This document shows positions 31,326-41,121 of a DNA stretch of 64,000 bases, one piece after another (position 1 is the stretch's first letter; each line of letters starts with the position of its first letter). The notes beneath the pieces are model-generated. The model was not told the DNA's origin. It saw only the letters and a list, made by a program, of their open reading frames with translations, and ran no database searches. The stretch is taken from assembly GCA_963751775.1 (NCBI GenBank), contig CAVVVW010000019.1, positions 248,001 through 312,000 on the forward strand. The letters are read 5' to 3'. The translations under genes were made by a program, and so were the position numbers. The stretch comes from CADEEN01 sp963751775 (lineage in GTDB: Bacteria; Pseudomonadota; Gammaproteobacteria; Burkholderiales; Burkholderiaceae_C).

Positions 31326-31705
31326 GCAACGAGTTCAAGGGCCGCAGCGGCATCGATCGCATCGTTCGCGCGGCCGGGCATTCGGCCAGCGGCCTGCGCA
31401 TGGCCTATACGAGCGAGGCCGCGTTCCGCCAGGAGGTCTGGCTGGCCGGCGTGCTGTTGCCGGCGTCGCTCTGGCTGGGCCAGGACTGGGTCCAGGTCGC
31501 CCTGCTGGCAGGCTCTGTGTTCATGGTGTTGATCGTCGAACTGCTCAACTCGGCCGTTGAAGCCGCGATCGACCGTGTTTCATACGACTGGCACGAACTG
31601 TCCAAGCGCGCGAAGGACTTCGGCAGCGCCGCGGTCATGTTGTCGCTGTTGCTGTGCGGCGGCATTTGGGTCGCGGCCCTGGGCCAACGCTTGCTCTGGG
31701 CCTGA
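31322..31705 (+). CDS. dgkA: Diacylglycerol kinase DgkA
   Basis: Small integral membrane kinase that recycles diacylglycerol to phosphatidate. It has 127 residues with three transmembrane helices. The active-site signature is ELLNSAVEAAIDRVS followed by HELSKRAKDFGSAAVMLS, which matches the family's E-x-x-NSAIE-x-x-VD and KD-x-GSAAV. The start overlaps the RDD gene stop by ATGA; the LOG-family gene begins 3 bp after its stop. Confidence 0.95.
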   Translation: MSNEFKGRSGIDRIVRAAGHSASGLRMAYTSEAAFRQEVWLAGVLLPASLWLGQDWVQVALLAGSVFMVLIVELLNSAVEAAIDRVSYDWHELSKRAKDFGSAAVMLSLLLCGGIWVAALGQRLLWA

Positions 31706-31708
31706 GCG

Positions 31709-32290
31709 ATGGCGCTGTCGGTCGCGGTGTACTGCGGTTCGCGATTCGGTAACCGGCCCGCCTACGCCCGTGCCGCACACGCGCTCGGCCGCCTGCTGGC
31801 CGAGCGCGGCGCCTGCGTCGTCTACGGCGGTGGCCGGGTCGGCCTGATGGGCGCGGTCGCTGACGCGGCACTGGCCGCCGGCGGCAAGGTCGTCGGCGTG
31901 ATTCCGCAGGCGCTGATGGACCGCGAGGTCGGCCACGCCGGCCTGACCGAACTGCACGTCGTGCAAACCATGCACGAGCGCAAGCAATTGATGGCCGAAC
32001 GTGCCGACGCTTTCGTCGCGCTGCCCGGCGGTATCGGCACGCTGGAGGAGATCTACGAAGTCTGGTCGTGGCAGCAACTCGGCTACCACGACAAGCCGGT
32101 CGCACTGCTCAACGTCGACGGCTACTACGACCCGTTGCTCGAATTCATGCGCGTCAGCCACGAGCGCGGGTTCGTCTCTTCGCCGCAATACCACGCGCTG
32201 CTGGTCGACGACGACGCAGCCCGGCTGCTGGCCCGCATCGACGAGGCCGCCGCAAAGGCTACCGCGCGCGACGACTACTCGAAGATCTAG
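31709..32290 (+). CDS. LOG family protein (nucleoside monophosphate phosphoribohydrolase)
   Basis: Rossmann-like protein of 193 residues. The two family motifs are present: the catalytic PGGIGTLEEIYEVWSWQQLG (P-G-G-x-G-T-x-x-E) and the upstream VVYGGGRVGLMGAVADAAL. Plant and microbial LOG proteins release cytokinin bases from their 5-prime monophosphates; in most bacteria the natural substrate is unknown. It is last in the sigma factor row, 3 bp after dgkA, and overlaps convergent glnB by 4 bp. Confidence 0.88.
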   Translation: MALSVAVYCGSRFGNRPAYARAAHALGRLLAERGACVVYGGGRVGLMGAVADAALAAGGKVVGVIPQALMDREVGHAGLTELHVVQTMHERKQLMAERADAFVALPGGIGTLEEIYEVWSWQQLGYHDKPVALLNVDGYYDPLLEFMRVSHERGFVSSPQYHALLVDDDAARLLARIDEAAAKATARDDYSKI

Positions 32291-32625
32291 ACAGCGGCTT
32301 CGTCGGTCTCGCCGGTGCGAATGCGCACCACCTGCTCGACCGGCATGACGAAGATCTTGCCGTCGCCAATCTTGCCGGTCTTGGCGGCCTTCACGATGGC
32401 CTCGATGCAGCGCTCGACGTCGCCGTCCTTGACCACCACCTCGATCTTCACCTTCGGCAGGAAATCGACGACGTACTCCGCGCCGCGGTACAGCTCGGTG
32501 TGACCCTTCTGGCGGCCGAAGCCCTTGACCTCGGTCACCGTCAGCCCCGACACGCCAACATCGGCCAGCGCTTCACGCACTTCCTCGAGCTTGAACGGCT
32601 TGACGATCGCGGTGATCATTTTCAT
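32287..32625 (-). CDS. glnB: Nitrogen regulatory protein P-II
   Basis: Trimeric signal protein that senses 2-oxoglutarate and ATP/ADP and controls nitrogen assimilation. It has 112 residues beginning MKMITAIVKPFKLEEVREAL. The T-loop contains the uridylylation tyrosine in LYRGAEYVVDFLPKVKIE, and the ATP-binding region is GKIGDGKIFVMPVEQVVRIR. It lies 41 bp downstream of nadE, the usual place for glnB in Burkholderiales; no amtB is adjacent, so GlnB is preferred over GlnK. It is convergent with the LOG gene. Confidence 0.94.
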   Translation of the reverse strand: MKMITAIVKPFKLEEVREALADVGVSGLTVTEVKGFGRQKGHTELYRGAEYVVDFLPKVKIEVVVKDGDVERCIEAIVKAAKTGKIGDGKIFVMPVEQVVRIRTGETDEAAV

Positions 32626-32666
32626 GAAGTGAACTCCGATGCGGCGATTACTGGTGTTGACTGAAT

Positions 32667-34349
32667 TTAAGCACGGAACTTGGACGTGATGGGGTAGCGC
32701 CAGTCGCGGCCGAACGCCCGGTGCGTGATGCGGATACCCACCGGCGCCTGGCGCCGCTTGTATTCGTTGACGCGGATCAACCGCGTCACGCGCTCCACCG
32801 TGGTGCGCTCGAAGCCGGCCGCGATGATGTCCTCGACGCTGCGATCGTCTTCCATGTAGAGCGCCAGGATCGCATCGAGCACCTCGTACGGCGGCAGGCT
32901 GTCCTGATCGGTCTGGTTCGGCCGCAGTTCCGCCGACGGCGCGCGCGTCAGGATGCGCTCGGGGATGACCGGCCCCACGCTGCCATCGGCACGCCGCGTC
33001 GGCTGCCGGTTCTTCCATTCGCACAACCGGTAGACCAGCGTCTTGGCCACGTCCTTGATGACGGCAAAGCCGCCGGCCATGTCGCCATACAGGGTGCAGT
33101 AGCCGGTGGCCATCTCGCTCTTGTTGCCGGTGGTCAGCACGATGTCGCCCGTCTTGTTCGAAAGCGCCATCAGCAAGGTACCGCGGATGCGTGCCTGGAT
33201 GTTCTCTTCGGTCGCGTCTTCGGCCAGGCCGGCGAACTGGCCGGCGAGGCTGCCCAGAAAGGCGTCGAACATCGGGGCAATGCCGATTTCGTCGTAACGC
33301 ACGCCCAGCCGCGCCGCCATCTCGCGGGCATCGAGCCAGGATATGTCGGCCGTGTACGGCGACGGCATCATCACGGCACGCACCTTGTCGGCGCCGAGCG
33401 CGTCGACGGCCAGCGCCAGCACCAGCGCCGAATCGACGCCGCCCGACAAACCGATGATGGCGCCGGGAAATCCGTTCTTGCCGAGGTAGTCCCGCACACC
33501 CGTGACCAGCGCCGACCAGGCCTGGGCTTCCAGCGTGGGTGTGTCGTGTATGTCGCCGCGCAAGACGTCGCCATCGATCTCGACGAGTGCCAGCGCCTCA
33601 TCGAAACACGGTGCGCGCATGCGCACGACACCCTGTGCATCGAGCGCGAACGACGCACCGTCGAACACCACCTCGTCCTGGCCGCCGACCAGGTGCGAAT
33701 ACAGCAGCGGCAGACCCGTCGCGCGCGCGCGCTGTGCCATGCGCTCTTCGCGCTCGCCGGCCTTGTCGAGGTGAAACGGCGAGGCGTTGATCACCGCCAG
33801 CACCTGGGCACCGGCGGCGCGCGCGGCCTGGGCCGGCTCGTCGAACCACGCGTCCTCGCAAATCAGAACGCCGACCTTGACGCCGCCGACCTCGAACACC
33901 AAGGGCCCGCGGCCCGCGTCGCGGCCGGAGGCGAAGTAGCGGCGCTCGTCGAAGACCTGGTAGTTCGGCAGTTCGCGCTTGCAATAGGTGGCGACGATGC
34001 GCCCCCCCACTAGCAACGAGGCCGCATTGAAGCGCAGCGGCTGCGCGCTGGACTTGGTCCTAACATCGCCGCGTTCACCGAACTGATGCGGATGCCCGAC
34101 AACGACATGCAAACCCTCGCACGACGCCAACTCGACCGCCATGGCGGCGAGTGCGTCGGCGCAGGCCCGCATGAACGCCGGTCTGAGCAGCAGGTCTTCC
34201 GGCGGGTAGCCGCACAACGCGAGTTCCGGTGCAACCAGCAGCCGCGCACCGGCGGCGTGCGCGCGCCGCGCCGCGTCGACGATGCGCCGCGCATTGCCCG
34301 CCAGGTCGCCGACGGTGGCGTTGATCTGAGCCAGCGCAACCTTGATCAC
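32667..34349 (-). CDS. nadE: Glutamine-dependent NAD+ synthetase NadE
   Basis: Last step of NAD synthesis, amidating deamido-NAD with ammonia from glutamine. An N-terminal nitrilase-type glutaminase domain (about 1-270) has the triad in LLVAPELALCGYPPEDLLLR, TYCKRELPNYQVFDE and VLICEDAWFDEPAQA. The C-terminal synthetase domain has the ATP P-loop GLSGGVDSALVLALAVDALG and TTGNKSEMATGYCTLYGDMA. I chose the GTG at 34349 (IKVALAQINATVGDLAGNA), giving 560 residues, the family length. The longer open frame beyond it is antisense to the next gene. It is divergent from the acyltransferase by 15 bp and is followed by glnB. Confidence 0.96.
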   Translation of the reverse strand: MIKVALAQINATVGDLAGNARRIVDAARRAHAAGARLLVAPELALCGYPPEDLLLRPAFMRACADALAAMAVELASCEGLHVVVGHPHQFGERGDVRTKSSAQPLRFNAASLLVGGRIVATYCKRELPNYQVFDERRYFASGRDAGRGPLVFEVGGVKVGVLICEDAWFDEPAQAARAAGAQVLAVINASPFHLDKAGEREERMAQRARATGLPLLYSHLVGGQDEVVFDGASFALDAQGVVRMRAPCFDEALALVEIDGDVLRGDIHDTPTLEAQAWSALVTGVRDYLGKNGFPGAIIGLSGGVDSALVLALAVDALGADKVRAVMMPSPYTADISWLDAREMAARLGVRYDEIGIAPMFDAFLGSLAGQFAGLAEDATEENIQARIRGTLLMALSNKTGDIVLTTGNKSEMATGYCTLYGDMAGGFAVIKDVAKTLVYRLCEWKNRQPTRRADGSVGPVIPERILTRAPSAELRPNQTDQDSLPPYEVLDAILALYMEDDRSVEDIIAAGFERTTVERVTRLIRVNEYKRRQAPVGIRITHRAFGRDWRYPITSKFRA

Positions 34350-34364
34350 GTCGGAGCCTGCTGA

Positions 34365-35531
34365 GTGAAAACCGATGCGCGGAATTATGTCATCCAGGCC
34401 CACGACGACCCGGCCCGCATCGACGCCGCCGCCTGGAACGCATTGCTCGAAACGCAGGACGCACCGACGCCGTTTCTGCGCCATGAGTACCTGATTGCGC
34501 TGCAGCGCTCGCAGAGTGCGGTACCCGGTACCGGCTGGGCACCGACCTGGTTGACGATCGAGCACAGCGGCAAGCTGCTCGCCGCATGTGCGCTGTACCA
34601 GAAGGCGCACTCCTACGGCGAGTACGTGTTCGACTGGGCCTGGGCCGACGCCTACCAGCGCCATGGCCTGGCCTATTACCCCAAGCTGCTCGGCGCCGTG
34701 CCGTTTACCCCGGTGCCGGGGTCGCGCCTGATGGCGGTGGACGACGCCACGCGCGACCTGCTCGTGCGCGCGGTGCTGGCGCTGGCGCGGCAGCAGGGGC
34801 TGTCGTCGGCACACCTGTTGTTCCTCTCCGACGCCGACCGCAACGCCTGCGAGCGCGCCGGCTGGATGCTGCGCGACGGCGTGCAATTCCATTGGCAGAA
34901 CCGCAGCCCGGATCCCTACGCCGACTTCGCCGACTTCACGTCCGGCCTGCAGCGCGAGAAGCGCAAGAAGATCGCGCAGGAGCGGCGCCGCGTGGCCGAC
35001 GCCGGTGTCAGCAGCGAATTGCTCGAAGGCACGCAGATCGATGCCTCGGCCTGGGACTTCTTCTACCGCTGCTACACCCTCACCTACCGCGCCCACCACT
35101 CGACGCCGTACCTCACGCGCGCCTTCTTTGCCGAAATGGCGCGCACGATGGCGGCACATTGGTTGATGGTGGTTGCATCGCGCGGCGGCGAGCGCATCGC
35201 AGCGGCGTTGATCGCCCTCGACCCGGCACGGCGCGTTGCCTATGGCCGCTACTGGGGTGCCACCCAGCATGTGCCTTGCCTGCATTTCGACGCCTGCTAC
35301 TACCAGCCGCTGGCCTGGTGCATCGCGCACGGCTACCTGCGCTTCGAGGGCGGCGCTCAGGGCGAACACAAGATGGCGCGCGGTCTGCTACCGGTCAAGA
35401 CCACGTCGGCCCATTGGCTGGCCGATCCGCGCTTCGCATCCGCGGTCGGCGACTTCCTGCAAGCCGAGGGTGCCGGGGTGGGCGCCTATGTCGACGAATT
35501 GAGCGAACGCAACCCGTTCAAGGCGCTCTGA
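34365..35531 (+). CDS. GNAT/FemAB-like acyltransferase (COG3146 type)
   Basis: A 388-residue protein of the family annotated as GNAT N-acetyltransferase or peptidogalycan biosynthesis protein. Characteristic blocks are TPFLRHEYLIALQRSQSAVP, SYGEYVFDWAWADAYQRHGL, LQREKRKKIAQERRRVADAG, and RYWGATQHVPCLHFDACYYQ. FemAB-like folds transfer amino acids or acyl groups to envelope precursors, but the substrate here is unknown. GTG start 15 bp from divergent nadE; convergent with ppa. Confidence 0.8.
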   Translation: MKTDARNYVIQAHDDPARIDAAAWNALLETQDAPTPFLRHEYLIALQRSQSAVPGTGWAPTWLTIEHSGKLLAACALYQKAHSYGEYVFDWAWADAYQRHGLAYYPKLLGAVPFTPVPGSRLMAVDDATRDLLVRAVLALARQQGLSSAHLLFLSDADRNACERAGWMLRDGVQFHWQNRSPDPYADFADFTSGLQREKRKKIAQERRRVADAGVSSELLEGTQIDASAWDFFYRCYTLTYRAHHSTPYLTRAFFAEMARTMAAHWLMVVASRGGERIAAALIALDPARRVAYGRYWGATQHVPCLHFDACYYQPLAWCIAHGYLRFEGGAQGEHKMARGLLPVKTTSAHWLADPRFASAVGDFLQAEGAGVGAYVDELSERNPFKAL

Positions 35532-35534
35532 CAG

Positions 35535-36071
35535 TCAGCGCGGCTTCTCATCCCAGGCGGCCATGCCGCTGGCGATTTCCTGTCTCGCCGCTTCGGGCCC
35601 TTCCCAGCCCACGACCTTGACCCACTTGTTCGGCTCGAGGTCCTTGTAGTGCTCGAAGAAATGCCGGATCGCATTCAGCCGCATCGGGTTCACGTCGGCA
35701 GGCTTTTGCCAATGGTCGTACATCGGCAGGATCTTGCTGGTCGGCACCGCCAGCACCTTGGCATCGCCACCGGCCTCGTCCTGCATCTTCAGAATGCCGA
35801 TCGGCCGGCAGGTCACGACCACGCCGGGCGTCAGGGCAAACGGCGTGATGACCAGCACGTCGACCGGGTCACCGTCGTCGGACAAGGTGCACGGCACGTA
35901 GCCGTAATTGCACGGGTAATGCATCGCGGTGGTCATGAAGCGATCGACGAACATGGCACCGCTGGCCTTGTCGACTTCGTACTTGATCGGGTCGGCGTTC
36001 ATCGGGATCTCGATGATCACGTTGAACTCGGCTGGCGCATTGGCACCCGGCGTCACGTTGTGCAGGCTCAT
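35535..36071 (-). CDS. ppa: Inorganic pyrophosphatase (soluble, family I)
   Basis: Cytoplasmic magnesium-dependent hydrolase of pyrophosphate. It has 178 residues with the substrate region IEIPMNADPIKYEVDKASGA, the tyrosine-containing MHYPCNYGYVPCTLSDDGDP, and the signature DGDPVDVLVI whose aspartates bind metal. It is unbroken. It is divergent from the membrane pyrophosphatase gene across about 190 bp, so two unrelated PPi-hydrolysing enzymes share a control region. Confidence 0.97.
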   Translation of the reverse strand: MSLHNVTPGANAPAEFNVIIEIPMNADPIKYEVDKASGAMFVDRFMTTAMHYPCNYGYVPCTLSDDGDPVDVLVITPFALTPGVVVTCRPIGILKMQDEAGGDAKVLAVPTSKILPMYDHWQKPADVNPMRLNAIRHFFEHYKDLEPNKWVKVVGWEGPEAARQEIASGMAAWDEKPR

Positions 36072-36263
36072 GTCATTCGCTCGTTGGTTCAGGGATAACC
36101 CGAATTTTACGGGCCATGCTGTTGTATGGCCAACCCGAACTGCGTCCGCGCAAAGTTGTGCAAGAAACATCGCGTAGCATCGCGGGCTGGTTTGGCGGCA
36201 TCGCCGCCATGGCAATAGAACCGGCCCCACCCACGGGGCCTGAATCAAAAGAGGAGCCCCTTC

Positions 36264-38451
<2,188 letters not shown>

Positions 38452-38473
38452 GGCGCTGTCGCCAGCGCACAGT

Positions 38474-38510
38474 ACAAGGCCCGGGGCTCACGCCGCCGGG
38501 CCTTGTCGTT
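38474..38510 (+). terminator. Rho-independent terminator after hppA
   Basis: Perfect 11-bp stem ACAAGGCCCGG/CCGGGCCTTGT with an 11-nt loop followed by CGTTT, 22 bp after the hppA stop and 29 bp before the next gene. Confidence 0.7.
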
Positions 38511-38538
38511 TGTGCCGCATTGCCAAGGAGTGCCGGCC

Positions 38539-40009
38539 ATGTCCGCGATCCGACTCAACCCGCTCGACGCCTCGTGGCTGTACACCGAGTCACGCTCGAC
38601 ACCGATGCATGTCGGTGCCCTGCTGCCGTTCGCGCTGCCGGCAGGCGCGCCAAAGGACTTCGGCCGGCGCCTGATGGCCGAACTGAAGAAGCACCAGAAG
38701 TTTGCAGCGCCGTGGAACCGGCGCTTGAAGTCGGGCCTGCTGGCGATGCCGCTTCACTACTGGATCGACGACGATCAGATCGACCTCGAAGCCCACCTTC
38801 GACATGCCGCACTGCCGTACCCCGGCGGCGAGCGCGAACTGGGCGAGTTGATTGCGCGCCTGCACAGCCAGCCGCTGGACCTGTCGCGCCCGCCGTGGGA
38901 ATGCACGCTGATCGAAGGACTGGACGGCGGCCGCTTCGCATTCTTCGTCAAGATGCACCACTCGCTGATCGACGGCGTCAGCGGCATGAAGCTGTTGCAG
39001 CGGGCGATGCCAGACAGCGCAGAGAAGAGCCTCACCGCGCCGCCGTTCTGGGCCGTCGGCCTGACACCGGCACGCAAGAACGCCAAGCCCGCCAGCTGGC
39101 AAATTCGCGGAACGCGACGCCAGCGCCGCCACGTTCGCCAACGCCGCGGCCGGTGCGATCGATGCGTTGCGCGGCCAGATCGGCACCGTGCCGCAGCTGC
39201 TGCTGGCCTTCGGCAAGTTGCTGCGCACGAGCGGACCGACCGACGAGTCCCTGCAAGTGCCGTTCGGTGCGCCATCGACGGCGCTCAACGGCCGCGTGCG
39301 GGCCAAGCGCCGCTTCGCGACGCAACAGATCGCCATCGAGCGCATGAAGGCGCTGGCCGCGGCGGCCGGCTGCACCCTCAATGACCTGGTCCTGGCCACC
39401 TGCGGTGGCGCCTTGCGCCGCTTTCTCGACGACAGCGGCGACTTGCCGGAGAAGTCATTGACCGCCGGCATCCCGGTCTCGGTGCGGCCCAAGGACGACG
39501 ACAGCACGGGCAACGCCATCACCTTCATCATCGCCACCCTGGGCACCGACATCGAGGATCCGATCGCGCGCCTGGCGGCGATCCGCGCCTCGGTGCAGAG
39601 CGCCAAGGCCCACGTGCAAAGCCTGCCACGCGCGGCCATGACGCAGTACACCATCGCGCTGATGGCGCCGACCCTGCTGACGCTCCTGACCGGCCTGGGT
39701 GGGCGCACGCGGCCGATGTTCAACATCACGATCTCCAACGTGACCGGCCCGGACAAGCCACTCTACTTTCGCGGCGCCGAACTGCTCGGCACCTTCCCGG
39801 CCTCGATCGTCACCCATGGCCAGGCGCTCAACATCACGTGCCAGAGCTATGCCGGCATGATGGATTTCGGCTTCACCGGTTGCCACGCGAACCTGCCGCA
39901 CATGCAGCGCATCGCGGTCTACACGGGCGAGGCGTTCGACGAACTCGAACGCCTGCTCCTCGCGCCGGCGAAGGCGCCGCGGCGGCGGCGCCGCAAGACC
40001 GCCACTTGA
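38539..40009 (+). CDS. Wax ester synthase/diacylglycerol acyltransferase (WS/DGAT family, one frame break)
   Basis: Acyl-CoA-dependent O-acyltransferase that makes wax esters and/or triacylglycerol in bacteria. The catalytic HHxxxDG is present in VKMHHSLIDGVSGMKLLQ (about residue 135), and the conserved C-terminal motif in FNITISNVTGPDKPLYFRGA. The family N-terminus is LNPLDASWLYTESRSTPMHV. An extra base near 39109 shifts the frame after PASWQIR; restored length is about 489. A strong AAGGAG precedes the ATG. It lies after the hppA terminator, so it is probably a separate transcript, and converges on the Crp/Fnr gene. Confidence 0.88.
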
Positions 40010-40027
40010 GGGCGGTCGACGCTCGCG

Positions 40028-40756
40028 TCAGGCCGCGACCGGCAAGCGCGTTCCGCCGCCCTGCTCGAGCGCGCTGCGAATGAACTTGTCGAGCTCGGTC
40101 AAGCTCGGAATCGCCAGGTCGCGCCGGCCCTTCTCGTCGAAGCGGATCACGCCGCATTGCGCCAGCCGACGCAGCGCGCGGCTGACGGTCTCGAGCGTCA
40201 TGCCCAGGTAGTTGCCGATCTCCGCGCGTGTCATGTGCAGCGTGATCTGGTCGGTACGCAGGCCGCGTGCGGCCAGCGAGGTGGCCCAGTCCCTGATGAA
40301 GTCGGCCACCCGTGCGTCCGCCGGCAGCGTGCCCAGCGACAGCAGGCAATCGCAACTGCGTCCGATCTGGCGGCTCATCGCGGCGTGGGTCAGGCGCATC
40401 AGCTCGGGCGACGCGGCGCTCGCGGTGAGCAAATCGACGTAGCGCACGCTCCAGACTTCACCGGTGTCGAGCGCGATGGCGTCGCAGCCATAGCGGCCTT
40501 GCGCGATGCCGTCGAACCCGAGCCAGTCGCCGCGAAAGTGCAAGCCCACCACCTGGCCACGCCCGTCGGCCGTGAAGTTCACCGTCTTGAACTGGCCCGA
40601 ATTGATCAGGTGCAGGTAGCCGAACGGCGCGCCGCCTTCGTAGATCGAATCGCCGGCATGGACCACGCGGCGGGTGAACGGCACGAGCTTTTGTACCAGC
40701 GCCAGGTTGTCACACCAAGCTTGAGCGTCTTGGGGGACGGCGGCGGTCGTTGTCAT
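40028..40756 (-). CDS. Crp/Fnr family transcriptional regulator
   Basis: A 242-residue protein: an N-terminal cyclic-nucleotide-like beta-roll (about 25-140; IYEGGAPFGYLHLINSGQFK) and a C-terminal winged helix (about 160-235). The recognition helix reads MTRAEIGNYLGMTLETVSRA, with the E-x-x-S-R pattern of FNR. The N-terminal cysteine cluster of oxygen-sensing FNR is missing: only C15 is near the N-terminus, and other cysteines are isolated (YGCDA, RSCDCLL). It is therefore FNR-like in DNA reading but probably not an Fe-S sensor. Two FNR-like boxes lie just upstream. Confidence 0.88.
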   Translation of the reverse strand: MTTTAAVPQDAQAWCDNLALVQKLVPFTRRVVHAGDSIYEGGAPFGYLHLINSGQFKTVNFTADGRGQVVGLHFRGDWLGFDGIAQGRYGCDAIALDTGEVWSVRYVDLLTASAASPELMRLTHAAMSRQIGRSCDCLLSLGTLPADARVADFIRDWATSLAARGLRTDQITLHMTRAEIGNYLGMTLETVSRALRRLAQCGVIRFDEKGRRDLAIPSLTELDKFIRSALEQGGGTRLPVAA

Positions 40757-40785
40757 GATGCAAGCTCCTTGGGGATGAACATTGG

Positions 40786-40799
40786 TTGCGCAATGTCAA
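40786..40799. promoter_or_regulatory. FNR-like box 1
   Basis: On the minus strand TTGAC-ATTG-CGCAA, 30 bp upstream of the Crp/Fnr gene start. It resembles the TTGAT-N4-ATCAA consensus and shares the TTGAY-N4-CGCAA form with a second site 26 bp further upstream. Confidence 0.45.
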
Positions 40800-40825
40800 G
40801 GATCGTAGGCCGCGCGTGCAAATGC

Positions 40826-40839
40826 TTGATGCATCGCAA
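40826..40839. promoter_or_regulatory. FNR-like box 2
   Basis: On the plus strand TTGAT-GCAT-CGCAA, 70 bp upstream of the Crp/Fnr gene start, with one perfect FNR half-site. The 247-bp stretch from this gene to tRNA-His holds nothing else recognisable apart from the tRNA terminator. Confidence 0.45.
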
Positions 40840-40974
40840 AGCCGGTTCGGCAACGGTGTGTCAACGCTGTGTAAACGAAGGCGCATCGGCCCGACCGGTC
40901 CGCGAATGCGCGCCCGGCACCTGCCGACCGACCACCTGCGTTCCCGAGGGTGCGATCACCGAGCACAGAAAGTG

Positions 40975-40997
40975 AAAACGCCCGGGGTTGCCGGGCG
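40975..40997 (-). terminator. Rho-independent terminator of tRNA-His
   Basis: Perfect 7-bp stem CGCCCGG/CCGGGCG with a 5-nt loop followed on the minus strand by TTTTC, 7 bp beyond the CCA end of tRNA-His. Confidence 0.8.
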
Positions 40998-41003
40998 CAC
41001 AGG

Positions 41004-41080
41004 TGGGGTGGCTGATGGGACTCGAACCCACGACGACCAGAATCACAATCTGGGACTCTACCAACTGAGCTACAGCCACC
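41004..41080 (-). tRNA. tRNA-His (GUG)
   Basis: Cloverleaf on the minus strand with the extra G at -1 typical of tRNA-His, acceptor GTGGCTG/CAGCCAC, discriminator C, anticodon GTG in GATTGTGATTC, T-arm GGGTTCGAGTCCC and encoded CCA. About 77 nt. It lies downstream of ppiD. Confidence 0.97.
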
Positions 41081-41121
41081 GCAGCGCGGGCGATTATAGC
41101 CAGCGACCCCTCACAGCGGCC

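Noticed and set aside
34350..35369. N-terminal extension of nadE to about 900 codons
   Set aside because: The extension is antisense to the FemAB-like gene, while the GTG at 34349 gives the exact family length and N-terminus.
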